A stretch of DNA of 64,000 bases from Piscicola geometra. Its lineage: Eukaryota; Annelida; Clitellata; Hirudinida; Piscicolidae. The stretch is from NCBI GenBank assembly GCA_943735955.1, contig OX030961.1:5481920-5545919 (forward strand). Direction: 5' to 3'. The position numbers and the translations under genes were made by a program. Below the pieces are notes generated by a model. The model was not told the origin of the DNA and made no database searches. It saw nothing but the letters and a program-made list of their open reading frames with translations. Shown here one piece after another: positions 11,765 to 23,000 of this stretch (within the stretch, counting starts at the first letter, position 1; each line of letters opens with the position of its first letter).

Positions 11765-11765
11765 T
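8660..11765 (+). mobile_element. CR1/L2-superfamily non-LTR retrotransposon, probably 5'-truncated
   Basis: The element carries one long endonuclease-reverse transcriptase frame. It ends in the hallmark 3' tail of this group: GGGCGCTATACAAATTATTAG followed by about nine TGAT/ATTG units (11727-11764). No poly(A) tail is present, as expected for CR1/L2-type LINEs. The 5' boundary is uncertain; sequence before about 8660 shows no element character and no ORF1 is visible, so the copy is likely 5'-truncated. Target-site duplications could not be fixed because the 5' edge is unclear. Confidence 0.85.
8726..11677 (+). CDS. LINE endonuclease-reverse transcriptase (CR1/L2 type)
   Basis: An uninterrupted frame of about 983 codons. 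An apurinic-type endonuclease spans about residues 48-275, with LLNIRSL, LTETWH, GDFN and TDH motifs supplying catalytic Asn, Glu, Asp and His. The reverse transcriptase spans about 500-780, with FRIGHSTETALL, the first aspartate in LDFSAAFDTVDH, GVPQGSILGPLLF and YADDS (YADD codons at 10841-10852). The C-terminal region ends in CGPLLWNSLP ... FRRGLKTYLFG, typical of CR1/L2/Crack-like elements. The frame is still open upstream of position 8726 and contains no ATG before the endonuclease, so the natural start is missing or non-AUG. Absence of stops and frameshifts over 2.9 kb argues for a young insertion. Codons are strongly T-rich (Ser/Leu/Phe-rich protein). Confidence 0.9.
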   Translation: MNYKLNSIINKKSSKLIYHKNSDNNKKINNDNKNKVNFNNIISKNTNLKFGLLNIRSLNNKSLYISDLITSNSLDFFILTETWHESASSPSVIGSTPTGFSFVELARPPTNPLSPRHSSYGGICILLKSLYSISVDSSVHFSSFECLFTTVKLSSFKFNLIAIYRPPNSSLPQFLDDFHNLSELLYSLSCPFFILGDFNISTNKPSDFYVAKFLEILSLFNLSQNCNFPTHALGNTLDFVISSNYSKINDLTSIPLHFTDHYFISFKLSLVQPFSNFPSSIVKRSWSNFDKINFTKCFLSSDFCSKSFTDVDSFMDNFNLTLSSLLDIFAPFKTFRYRLISKKSPWYDCECTTSKRLVRKYERIYRSTLSVSCLNKWQNCFSSYRTLLFNKHSSFLRNSIISSSNSKNRWSSLSKLLHKNSPPPSFSPDDYLEFLTNKISNIRSSSYNRPTPSFTKFTSESLSSFSPVTLDHLTNIINSMSPTSCSLDLIPTTLFKELSFLFYPIVLDLVNLSLSTSKFPSALKSSFIIPTIKKPSLDPASLSSYRPVSNISFLSKVLEKVISQQLTFYLEKNSLLPSSQSGFRIGHSTETALLKLYNDLILTSDSNASSLLLCLDFSAAFDTVDHTLLLNVLDSSFNISGSSLIWLKSYLSERTSYVSIESSRSSSVSLSYGVPQGSILGPLLFILYTSELPNIISSSSLNSQIYADDSYIYTSFTDSSLDLTVDKITLCLQSIISWASSMFLKLNPDKFELIYFNKKSKSLLSLPSLVLPPPSSLSLNPSSSIRSLGFIFDSNLSLAPQILSVSKSCYFHIRRIKQLLPFLDDPTLQLLVSSLVLSRIDYCNSLYYGLPATTLAPLNKTFNCAARLVARAPKFSHISPYLRLLHWLPLRSRVTFKICLNMFKIHNCNAPIYLKNLIKQPPKSGLRSSTFNRSFRFPVKHSFAKRSFSYCGPLLWNSLPSSLTSTKSLITFRRGLKTYLFGT

Positions 11766-13328
11766 ATAATGGTAGAGATGAACCATTACAGGCATTGTGG
11801 TCAAAGACTATTGTCTGTGTATTAACCAATTTATATCACGAAACATAGGTGAATTAATATCTAAATGTTTAAGGTTTGATTTAATTAATATCGGAAGTTT
11901 TTGAAGCAAAAAAACAAAGTTTGCTTCAATGGGCGCTAATCATGACATAATTCTAATTTGTGTTTTTAATATTTCAGAAATTACCAAAGGGAATTGAAAT
12001 CAGACCACGTAGAAGCCTGTCCAAAACGATCTTGTTTAGTTAATAAAGTTTAAAAATTCCATTTAATTTGTTCGACATTTGCGAGCTGAATCGTCCAAGC
12101 TGTACCAATGCAGATGTATGTTGCAAGTTCAGCGGGTCATTACGTGTTCGTTGTGTTTGAGGCAATTCACTTTTTATGATTTGATAGCCCAGGCTCTTGA
12201 ATACAAAGTAACATTTCGATTTTTTATGGTCGAGAAGAGAGGGGTTTGCCTTGAATTTGTTTAAGACCCTTGTCCCAGTGTCCTCTCTGGCATTCTAAGG
12301 GTTTGTGATGGTTTGACGACATGCCTAGGGAGGGTCAGACACCTCTATCCATTTCAATATGTTTGAGACGTTTACTATTGCATTCGAGACTTAAATAGCA
12401 ATTGTATGAGAGGATCGAAATATCTCTGGGCTATATAATATAAATATATATATATAATATATTTCAACTAATTTTCAAATAAAACTTAATTTTCCCAATG
12501 AAGCTATATTTCAGAGAATAGCTTTATTGAAAAGTTTTGTTTTGAAAAAAATTGTTTGTCTTTGAAATGCTATTCAATTAATATCTAAAATGTTTTGACA
12601 TTTTATTTGAAAAACCTTTTTTATACCTATTTAAATAAAAATAATATAATATAAATAATATAATAATATAATAATAATATAATAAAATAATATAATATAA
12701 ATAAATTTATATAGCGATATGGGCGCAACAGAAGCGCTCTTTCTCAGGTACTTAGTAGAAGGAAAAAAAGCCGTATTGTATTTGAATATCTATATGTCCT
12801 GTTGCGAAAACATGTAGCTCTCACATCAACTCTGTTTCTTCCACATGCGTCGATGCACGACGAGTTCTTTAAAAGTGGTTTTAAAACTCGCTTGTGGAAA
12901 CTTTATTCGTTTGGGGACAAAAAGAAGATAAAGGATCGATGAGTGGCATCTCTAAACTTCTCTGAAAGTGAGTCAAGAGCCTTTTCTAGAACTACTAGTC
13001 AGTAATTTTCAGACTCTACTCGAGGCAATGACTTCAAAAAAGCATTTTCAGGGCAACTATCTAGTGATTAGACGAGTTTTTATTGCAAAACACAAAAGCA
13101 TATAAAATATGTTGAAAAAATAATAAAGGTCACTCAACAATTTTTTTATTTTGTATAATAAATGTATGCATATAACTCAATAAAATATTTAAAAAAATAA
13201 AATTAGAATTTCGATGAGCTTTTATTTTAAAATAATAAATATAACTAATATTTATCCGTATTTTCAAGAAAGTTCATTCACAAACGCAATTTTAATTTAG
13301 GCATAACATATTGATTATGAAAACTAAA

Positions 13329-13391
13329 ACTGTGTTCGTGAATGAATTTTTCAATAATATTATTGAAAAATTCATTCACGATATTCACAGT
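13329..13391. repeat. Perfect 44-bp palindrome with extended imperfect arms
   Basis: Positions 13337-13380 are a perfect palindrome with no spacer: CGTGAATGAATTTTTCAATA, then the dyad AT/AT, then its reverse complement. A further CTGTG / CACAG pair lies outside (from 13330 and to 13391). It would form a cruciform in DNA or a hairpin in RNA. No gene is attached. Confidence 0.85.
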
Positions 13392-16300
13392 ATTTACTGA
13401 TGCATTTTTACACTGTTTTTTTGCTCTAAGAAAATCTCTGGCCTGCTAATTTTAATTTTTTCTAAATTTTTTTCCAATTTATATTATTTATTCAGTTTTT
13501 TTTTAAATCTGTTTTTAATTGTAAAAAATTTACATTAAAAACCACTTAGATTTTATGTATTCGAACTCTTTCAACGCAGGATTCAGCTTTATAGGATTCT
13601 AAAAGTTAAATCCAAATTTTAATCTATCAGAAAATCATTGAACAAGAGCTCCAAAGTGGATTTTGAAATTAAAATGACATTTACTTGGCTGATTTCTTAG
13701 TCACACGTCTCTTTTATCTCTTGTTATTTTGAGCTTGTGCCCTGAAAATGCATGATGAGAATGACATTGTTACTAAGATAGATTAATTAATTAGGTTGTC
13801 CATTAGCAGTTTGTTATTTATAATGTCTTCGCTAGAACTTACTCTATCTCAATCTATCTCTGACAGTCAATTACGCGTTTTGCGTGGTTTTGACACATCT
13901 CTCGTTAAAGGAGCTCCTTAAAAAGACTAGTTAAGACTTTTCACCGATTTATAAAATTAAATCTATATTTAAAACATTCTATAAAAGTTTTTTCGTCTGT
14001 TAGTTATATTTAGTAAATATCAAAAGATTTTTAACATTTTTTAGAAAAATGTTTTTAAAACTAAAAACGGCTCAAATTTAGATAAGAAGGTGCTTTCCTC
14101 AAGTTCGATGTGCTCACAAATGAGATTTTTCGATTAGAAACTTGATAGCTTCCTTAATAAGATTTCTAGGAAAGTATTGTCTTACGATCTTTCAATCTGC
14201 TTTCAATCCTTGTTTTATGCCATCTCAGCATAAGATTGAAAAAAGGAAAATAGTTTTTTGAAGTTTTTTGAAATCATGGAAAAAGACACAACAAAAAGAT
14301 AAGTGTAAAAAGTGAAGTTTAGAATATTTTTTGAATATCTTCAAGTTTTTTTAAATTTGATTTTTTTGAAATTTCTATTATCTTATTATTTGAAACTAAA
14401 TTTTTTCATAAAGTCTAAAGACTTTTAAATTCAATTTTGAAAATAAATTCAGTGTTTGGACACCCATAAATTTCAGACACTATCATTCTAAAAAAAAATG
14501 ATTTTTTGAGTCCTTAGTTTGGAAAAAACTTTAGAACAACAAAAACTGGTGAAGAGGTAAAACAATGATGAAACTCGCAACTGAATTCCATCAATGTTAT
14601 GACTAATTTACTCTGACTAAGAATAGAAAACTAATGAAGCAAAACCTTCAACATTTATCAATTTAGAATTTTTTTGACCTAGTTAAAAAATATTTATATT
14701 TACGTAAATGAAAAAAAATTATTATTAAAAGTGTACTACTATATTGGTATTTGATATTGGTATGCTCAAGAATTAGTTATCTTTGAGCTTCGTTGTGTCG
14801 AAAAGAGTCTTTCTAAGACAGAAGATGTCATGTTTTGGAAGCGGACAAACATTGTCTCCAAAGATTCTTCCACGAAGAGTCTAATTTATCATGTTGGAAG
14901 GTCGTTTTTCAAATCATCCAGTCTTTTTGTATGAAAGAGTAGTAAGAGAGAAAGGATTATCCAAGTTTTGTTGAGTAAATTTGGTGCAGTCTTCAATGTA
15001 TTCTCACTCGCATTTAAGATTGTTGGTTCAGAAAATCTGACTTTTCGGAAAATCGTTTTAGCCACAAGCAATTTTAAACTAGAAAGTTTAAAATATCCTC
15101 TGAAGTTCACGTAAAATCAGTTGAGCTTGAATTTAATGATGAAAAGGGAGCAATTTGGTGGCAATAAAACTCTTGAATTCCAAGTGATAGCTTTTGTGAA
15201 TTAAAAATTTTTTCTCACATAATCAAATATTTGTTTCCACGTTGATGTTTTAAATTTTCCCAACCCATTTTTCCATGATCTGGAATTGTTTTATAAATGG
15301 CTTATTTTTACTTCAGCGGAAAGTTCTTTGACAGTTTGAAACACGCCAATAGGAAGATAATGCACTTTTTCGCTAGTCCAAAATGTAGGATGAAGGGAGA
15401 AGAGAGGTGAATGCTCTCATTTCTCCATGAAACATTAAAACATCTTGATAATCTTTTCTCATCTCAACATTAATTACAATTGTCACCAAACATTTTTATA
15501 CTTTTAGCTTCATTTTTTGAGAACTCATTAAATGTTATAAACGTTCAAGCGATTTATTTTGTGAGGCTCATTGACGACCTTCTTAGACTCGTCAACGAAT
15601 ACATCAGACCGATTAATGGTTTATTCGAATGGAATGGTTATTTAATTGAAAGAAAACTCTATTTATACCAACTTTTTTAGAGCCACAGCAACATATCTTT
15701 ATTTACAAATTTAAAAAATAACATATTTAGTCAAGTTTATAAAATGAATTTTTTGTTTAATACTTTTTCAAAGCAGATTTTTTTCTTAATCTTTTCAAGA
15801 ATCCATTTTTTCCAAAGCCATGTCAAGAACATTTGGAAATCCAGAATCTTTTAAGATCTTACAAGAAATAAATTTAAGCAAAATTATTTGAAAATCTCAA
15901 AAAGATATTGGAGCTCTAAAAATTCCCATTTTCAACCAAATGTTTTCACATCAAAATTAGTTAATAAATCAACGTGTGAATTTAAAAGTTTGAAATTCGA
16001 TTTATGTATAATAATAAAAAAGGTCTTGAAAGGTTCTTATTAATTTTTACAAGAGCTATGGAATAATTGATTTTTAATCTTTTAGTGAAAAAAAATCTTT
16101 TTTAATAATATGACCATTTATTCGACCAAATACGAAGGCCAATACAAAAAGGGTACAGTGTATTGATAAGAGGAAATTGGTCTTGAAACAATTATAAAAT
16201 AAACTTTGCGCCAAACTTTACAGAAGAATAATAAAATCAATGAAAACATCATTAATATACTAATTTATAATGTATTATATTCAAGTATTTTAGTCAAAAC

Positions 16301-16637
16301 TTGACTTGAATGAATATATGGGCCAATATTCGTATTATTAAGTATTATTTCTTATTAACTGGAGTGGGTCCAGAAAGGGTGCAGAGAAAAAGACAAAATA
16401 TTTCTAAAGAATAAGTGTAACAAGTTTTATTCGATGAAAGCTGTTCAACGATTAAAATTTGTAGTCGAAATTAAATGTACAATGAACAATTTTTATCGAA
16501 AACTGCAAATACATCTCATTGGGAAAGTCTATTCAGCTTGTCAGGGCACATAACTAAGTTAGCAAGAAAAGAGCCTCTTTAGGTTCGACTAATGTAGATG
16601 TTACAGTCAAAACACATAACCAGGCATTCCTAAAAAT

Positions 16638-16820
16638 AAGTCAGATCGTGTAATGCATGATTCACGCGTATTGAATAGAAAAAGCTGAATAAATGGCAAA
16701 ATGTTGAATATATTCTTTTCAGTCAAATTTTAAAAACTTGATTTTATTTCTTATCTTCAAGCATTTTATTAACTTCTTTTCATTCAATCTGCGTGAATCA
16801 TGCGTTACACGATTTGACTG
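16638..16820. repeat. Foldback inverted repeat, arms about 40 bp
   Basis: AAGTCAGATCGTGTAATGCATGATTCACGCG (starting at 16638) pairs with CGCG-less mirror sequence ending ATGCGTTACACGATTTGACT at about 16819, with two or three mismatches. The inner parts (GAATAGAAAAAGCTGAATAA versus the complement of TTAACTTCTTTTCATTC) also pair weakly. The roughly 180 bp hairpin shape suggests a MITE or other foldback element, or a structured RNA. Confidence 0.6.
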
Positions 16821-18134
16821 ATTTGTTAGCATCTCTAGTTTCAAGCTGAGCTACTTGCTATCCTCATCAGACCGCATCGTTCCAGGCTGCCTCACTATAA
16901 TAGTGGTCATTGCAAACAGTTCTTCGTCACTAGCCACCATCAACCACTGGATTGAATATCATAACATCAGTTTCAAATCAAATCATGTTTGTCTTTTTGT
17001 TTATAAGCTGTTATATTAGCGCTTTTATAATTTTTATTTTTAATAATTATAACACGACAACATTAGCAAATCTCTTATATGGGTCTCATTTGCCTCTTAA
17101 TGCTGTCTCATATAAGCACATTTGAAAGTAAATAAAATAAAACAAATAAATTGGTATAAAATATGCAGAAAATGTGAAAACACAAGAGGAACGTTTGAAA
17201 GTAAAAAAATAATATATATTTATAAATTTGATATCCAATATGCAGAAAAAAGTTGACAATTCCCAAACGTATCGCTATCGAGCACATTTCAAAGACATTT
17301 CTTCTGTTAAGAAATATAAATTTCATAACGTCTTACCAATTTCTTTAAAGAAACAATTGTTGAGCTGTTGGGTTTAAGCATTTCTTGTTTTCGAGTTATA
17401 AATCTTTCAAAATAATAATAATTGCGTTTAAATGAGTTTTTCATAGCTCCGGGGGCCCTTGATCCACATCTGATTAGCTATAAGTCTGTTATATAAGCTA
17501 ATATACGGTAATTAATATACTATATTATATTTAACCTAACGTATGTATAGACTGTATACATTGTATAGTATATAGCGAACTTCTTTTTTTCCAAGAGCTA
17601 TTTAGATTAATTAGACCTAACTTGTAAAACTTACTTTAAAAGTAAAACCAAATCAAGAACACAAATGTCTCAAAGAATCTTGTCAAAGGTTACCTTCTTT
17701 TTATAAAATTCTGTTGTGTTTGTGATTTCCAAGTTGGGGCTATAATCCGTGCGAAAGAATTCAACAAATTGAATTAGAGATTTTAAAAGTAAATGCTTGG
17801 TGAGCTCATTACATTCGACTTATCCTAAATCAAGAAACAAATATTTAGGGTTGTTTAACTCTATTTTTTACTTTGAACGATGAGATTCTTTGGGTTTTAT
17901 GGTTTTATTGAAATGATATAGAAGTTAATCTATTATTATTTTTATTTAAGTTTATCTTCATGTATTTTATTAGGGGGTTCAAACAGTGCTTTTATTACCA
18001 ATTTTTAAAAAGCGTTATAAATACATAGCTGATTGATTTATTCTTGAGACTAAGTCTAACAAATAATGACTCAAATGCAACATTATGATATAAGATAGTT
18101 TACCAGTGAAATTCTTATTTCAGATCATTTCCAA

Positions 18135-19547
18135 ATGGAAGAACTAGATGTTTTGGGAAACCACAGCAACTTGACGAGGGTTTTGGAACAGCTTTACTCC
18201 CAACTCACAAACCCAAAAACGCAGCTGGCTTCTCGAATGCCTACTCTAGAAGCGGTCATCATCTCCCTGTACGTTTTCATCATTGTCGCAGGCGGAATCA
18301 GCAACGTTTTAGTGGTCTTGGTGGTGGCATTATCGAAGCACCCATTGAGCGTCACCAACCTTTTCGTCACTTGCCTCTCAGTCTCAGATTTAGTGCTCTG
18401 TCTCTTTTCCCTCCCGATCCAAGTTCACTACCAGATCACGGAGAAGTGGGTGCTGGGCGAAAGCATATGCCGCTTGAGCATGTGGGCTTTTGCAATTCCA
18501 ATGTTCGTCTCCACCAACATCATCTTCCTCATCGCTTTCGACCGCCACCGTCTTGTGGTACATCCCTTCAAGAAACGGCCCAGCGTTCGGGCTTGTCTGA
18601 TCTGTCTTCTCGCCAACCTACTTCTATCCACTGTTTTGTCTAGTCCTGTTTTGTATTTCAGTGAACTTTATGAGTTTTCAAATTCATTTTGGACCAAAGT
18701 ATATTGCACTGAAAACTGGACAATAGGGCACGGATACAGAAAAGTGTACACTGTTTTTGTTTTCATTTTTCTCTTTTGCTTGCCACTTCTCATAACAGGA
18801 TTTTTGTACCTCCAAGTCTACCGATGCTTGAATAAAAGAATCGTGAAGCTGAAAGTTAACTACAATTCGAACAATCTTTTCTGTAAAAAAACATCTATTG
18901 AAGATTTCACGCCAGACTTGGTGAACATTAATAAGAGCGTTTCATTGAAATGTACAGGCAATCGAATGATCAAGATATTCGAACCAATAAGTCTCAAAGA
19001 ATTGGCTGATTGCAAAAACTCAAAAAAGTCTTTTGAAAAAACAAAAATACAATTAGGATTTCTCAAAAGTATTAAGAACAAGTACAGTAGAGAAGAACCA
19101 TTAGAGCCCCTCTTCACTGCTCCTCCTTCAATCGCCAGTGTCAAACTGAGACAGAAGTTCAACCGGACGAACCGCATTCTCATCATCACCGTCATCAACT
19201 TCTTCGTCTGCAGACTGCCGTGGAATTTGTTCAGTCTCATCTTCGAGTTCCAAGCCAACTACGACGTCACCACGCCTCACTTCACCAACCTTTCCAACAT
19301 CTTTTCCCTTCCAAACGTTACCTCCAACCACACCACGAACCATTATATGAATGACATTCTTAATGCTATTCTAGAAGCTAGCGACAGAATAAACAACAAA
19401 ACGTGGTTTGAAATGTGCGTTTCAGTTCTGGACCTTAGTTTCAAGTGGCTCATGATGCTCTCGGTGTGCATAAACCCCTTGCTCTACTGCTGGCTGAATG
19501 ACAACTTGCGGAACGAAGTGGTCGCCTTCGTGGCAAGAGTGAAGTAA
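18135..19547 (+). CDS. Neuropeptide Y/F-type G protein-coupled receptor
   Basis: A single coding exon of 470 residues, preceded by a TTTCAG acceptor that suggests a 5' untranslated exon. The N-terminus has NxT/S sites (NHSN, NLT). Seven membrane segments follow: TM1 about 40-62 (GGISNVL, the 1.50 Asn), TM2 with SVSDLVLCL (2.50 Asp), ECL1 Trp in EKWVLG, TM3 ending in DRH instead of DRY, ECL2 YCTENW, TM6 with CRLPW instead of CWLP, and TM7 with NPLLYCWLN (NPxxY). DRH and CTExW recall vertebrate NPY2R and invertebrate NPF/NPY receptors; Gi/o coupling would be expected from the family. The third intracellular loop is long and basic (about residues 235-340). Other rhodopsin-class peptide receptors (for example leucokinin or tachykinin-like) are less likely. 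Confidence 0.82.
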   Translation: MEELDVLGNHSNLTRVLEQLYSQLTNPKTQLASRMPTLEAVIISLYVFIIVAGGISNVLVVLVVALSKHPLSVTNLFVTCLSVSDLVLCLFSLPIQVHYQITEKWVLGESICRLSMWAFAIPMFVSTNIIFLIAFDRHRLVVHPFKKRPSVRACLICLLANLLLSTVLSSPVLYFSELYEFSNSFWTKVYCTENWTIGHGYRKVYTVFVFIFLFCLPLLITGFLYLQVYRCLNKRIVKLKVNYNSNNLFCKKTSIEDFTPDLVNINKSVSLKCTGNRMIKIFEPISLKELADCKNSKKSFEKTKIQLGFLKSIKNKYSREEPLEPLFTAPPSIASVKLRQKFNRTNRILIITVINFFVCRLPWNLFSLIFEFQANYDVTTPHFTNLSNIFSLPNVTSNHTTNHYMNDILNAILEASDRINNKTWFEMCVSVLDLSFKWLMMLSVCINPLLYCWLNDNLRNEVVAFVARVK

Positions 19548-20031
19548 ACTGTTTCAAGATATTAAAATTATTTGCAAGAAGTTATAGAAAAGAGAAAGAC
19601 TTTGACTTTATTACATTGAAATTGAGTCTCAGACGGTGATAAAGTAGGTGAGCGTGAATCGTATTGCTCTGTTTTTTGTTTATTGCATGCCAATTCAGTT
19701 TTGCAGAAACAATTTTTTTGATTATTTGGAGAATCAAAGTATAGAAACAGCTTAGTTTACCATTCGTTTCACTTGGTATTAAACCTACAGAAACACACAA
19801 AATTTTGAATAGTGTCGGGTCTGATTTAGTGTACAGGCGTGATATTTCAATGTAATATAACTACTCCAAGTTTCTAGTTCAAATGTAACATTTAACAATT
19901 CAATTTGTTTTTTATCACGATTTTTCTCAACGCGTCGCAGAAATTAGATTAAATTGTGCGTCGTGTTAGCAATTGAAAAATGGAAAGTTTTTAAAAACTT
20001 AAAATTGAAAGAAAACCCTTCAGACTACTAT
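19548..20031. other. Convergent 3' intergenic spacer between GPCR and tektin genes
   Basis: Both neighbouring genes end here (GPCR stop 19545-19547; tektin stop on the minus strand at 20032-20034), so the 484 bp hold two 3' untranslated regions. No other feature seen. Confidence 0.6.
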
Positions 20032-23000
20032 TCAAAAGCGCTCAATCGAAAAAGACTTTCTGATGACTCCACATTCATTTTCATCGATGAGCAGAGTGTG
20101 TCTCTTGATTTCAATTTTCTTTTCCAGCTCCAACTGCTCATGTCTGAGGCCCTTCAGCACTTGCGCAGTTTTACTCAGCGTCAAACGAAGTTTTTCCACC
20201 GATTGACCGATCACTGCGGTCTCCCCTTCAAGTCCATACTGCACCGCATCGCCACACTTCTCCACCTCGGGCCTCAGAGCTCTGTTTTGCAACCTCTTCT
20301 GAGCCAGCTTCAGTGGTTCTTGCTTGCTTTCTATGGCTCTCAAAACCTTTCCTGAGTACGCCTCAGTTTCGGCTATTTGTTTTTTTACCTGGGATTGTGA
20401 GTTAATAATAATAATGATATTTAATGGTCTTCAGCTACAAATCATTTCTACAATCATGAAAGCATTTCCATTTTTATCAACCACCATTTCATGACTTAAA
20501 ACGAAACAATATTTTCTAACAAGAGAAAGCTGGTCTTCCATCTTTGTTTTTGAGTCCTTTGTCTCTCTGATTCTGTCTTCCAAGGCCTGATCCACTTTTT
20601 CTTTCTGCTGCACGAGGTCTTCGTGCGTCTGTTTCAGAGCATCTTCCACAATTCCTTGGAGCGACAGGCAGGTGGAAAGCATCTGGTGGATGGTTTGAGG
20701 TTGCCTTCAGAGCTGGTAATATTGAGATTTGTTTGCTGGATGGTCTTCTCTTGAGTGTGTGCTTGCGTCTTTTGAACAACTCGGATGAGGCAGTAATTGG
20801 ATGGTTATTCAAAATACCCTAAATGGTTTAAGCTTCAAACAAATAGTTAAAGTGGCTGTAATGAGTTTTAATTATAAATTACTTGTTCTGTTTTGTTAAT
20901 GTTGTCTTGAGAGGTTGCATGCCATTCTTCCAACGGGATACTTCTTTGTTAAAGAGTTCAAGTTCTAAGATAATGGACTGAATGAAATAACAAAAAAATG
21001 TAAATACTGGAATAATGTGCGAGATAGAAGTGGTCATGAGCACACACTAGACACTAGAAAAGATTTTAATGATTGCACATAAAACTCATATGGTTAAACT
21101 TGTTGCTTACCAGTGAAATATTTTGAATGCAAGTACCTAAAACTTTTTTTACATTTAAATATAAAAATATATATAAAAGTTTAAATAAATAAAAATTGAT
21201 CAAATATCAATTAAAAAATGAATCTATTTGGAATTTTTTATTGCTTTGAAATTACAATCAATGAATTTTTATCGAGTGAAACGTGGTTTTAATGAGACTT
21301 TTTAAGAAACTTTATTTTTTTAACTCAAGCATGAAAATATATAAAAACTCTTTAAATAAATAAAAAGTTTAGAAATTCACAATATATTTTGTTTAAACAG
21401 CAATTTAAATTTGTTAAATTTTTTCCCACGTTTTAAACGAATTTAATCATAAATGCGCACTTATTTATTTTTTCGGGCACCAGGGTAATACCCGGGTTCT
21501 TTGTCTTGGGTCCGTTGCCGCTCCTAGCTAATTAATTTATTTCAACTTTATTTTAAGCAAACTTTATAACAACTTTGAGCTTCGATGCTATTGTTTTTGT
21601 GTTATTTGTCGTTTTCCATTTGCGCGTCATTAAAAAGTAATCCTTGAGTCATGTTTTTGAAGAAAAAATTTAATAATAACTTTTATAAAATTCAGTTTTA
21701 ATCCTTTCTTTAAAATTTTTAGATAAACACTTACTTTTATTAATTTCTTCATTCATTATTGATGAAGCGATCACGTGCTACATGAATAAACAAATGATAA
21801 CCCTGAAACTTTTTCTCATAAACTAAATTCCATCTGAATTAAATACTTGGAGGGTTGGTAGTTGGGGGTGGGGTGGACGGCGAATGAGTGGTGCTTCAAC
21901 TGGACGTTGTGTCTGTCAATTTCCAGTGCTTCGCCCCGCTCCTTGAGGTTCTTCTCGACGCTGTACTTGAGTTTCCTCGCCAGTCTAGTGGACGTGCGTG
22001 TTTGAGGGCGTCGAGGAAAGTGCATAAGACGTGATTTATCTTCTTTTAAAGCTGCTTTAAGGGCATCACACGTTTTTTTCCGATTTTATTCATTATTTAA
22101 GTTTTATTTGCATTGTTTTTTTATCGAAAAAGCTTTTAAATTATATATTTTTCGTAAAAATACTTTTGATTTCATTCATGCGAAAGATATTCTCCAGTGG
22201 TATAAACTAATTTACCAAATAAAAAAACCCGCATTTCTCAAAGCATTCGTTGAAAAGCAGAAAGTCACCTGGTTTGTTCCACCACTTGTTCTTTCGTTCT
22301 GAGCAACAATGCCCTCACTCCTTCCAACACCTCCGCCTCCTTAAGCATCTCCCTCTCCGCATCATCGTGCACCAACTCTGAACCTTGGCGCATTTTTCTT
22401 TAAAAAGAGAATTTTTTGTTTTTTCATAAAACTGTATTGGGTGCCGGGTTTTAGTGTTTGATTAAACATGAATAACATTAACGAACCGAATATGAATAGT
22501 GTGCACACCATTTTTAGAATGTCATAATATAAAACGAAGTTTTAGGTTGATCTTAATTTTCAAAATGTATTTTACAAAAGTAACCATTTAAAAATGTATT
22601 ATTTCTAAGAAGCTTCAGTCAGTATGCTTAAATATAAATTATTATATTATTATTATTATTATATAAAAATTGAAAAACTTGAAGTGGAAAAAGTAGTTTA
22701 TTGCTAAAGATATTCCTGGCCAGTATTATCGTAAATTTTTCATTATTCATTTACAAAAAAACTTATTGGTCTTTTGATAAGAGATCACTTTGGAAAAATA
22801 CATCGAATAACTTATGGTTATTTAGCTTTGAAATTGAAAAACTGAATTTTTACATGCAAATATTCGGCCGAATGTTACATTTCTGCCCATCTCTACACAA
22901 CATCGACAGTTGACATTCCTATGCAAATTCCACCACGAAGTCACCTGACAGAGAGACACTTCTTGTTGACGTGTATCGGCTCGAGCAGAGACTCCAGAGC

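Larger units (their letters stand above)
11766..18134. other. Gene desert: AT-rich DNA with palindromic elements
   Basis: About 6.4 kb with no recognisable gene. Simple AT tracts occur at 12440-12475 and 12640-12710. A possible decayed LINE tail lies at 12700-12960: FKTRLWKLYSFG-like residues near 12870-12910 recall the C-terminus of CR1/L2 proteins. A near-perfect palindrome (13329-13391) and a foldback repeat (16638-16820) are listed separately. Open frames at 14889-15110, 15480-15680 and 17108-17326 are low-complexity and have no support. Confidence 0.55.

Noticed and set aside
12700..12960. Second LINE tail
   Set aside because: Only a faint C-terminal similarity (FKTRLW) and a GCGATATGGGCGC-like motif; too weak to annotate as an element.
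18371..18643. Alternative-frame proteins overlapping the GPCR
   Set aside because: Shadows of the GPCR coding exon with no conserved features.
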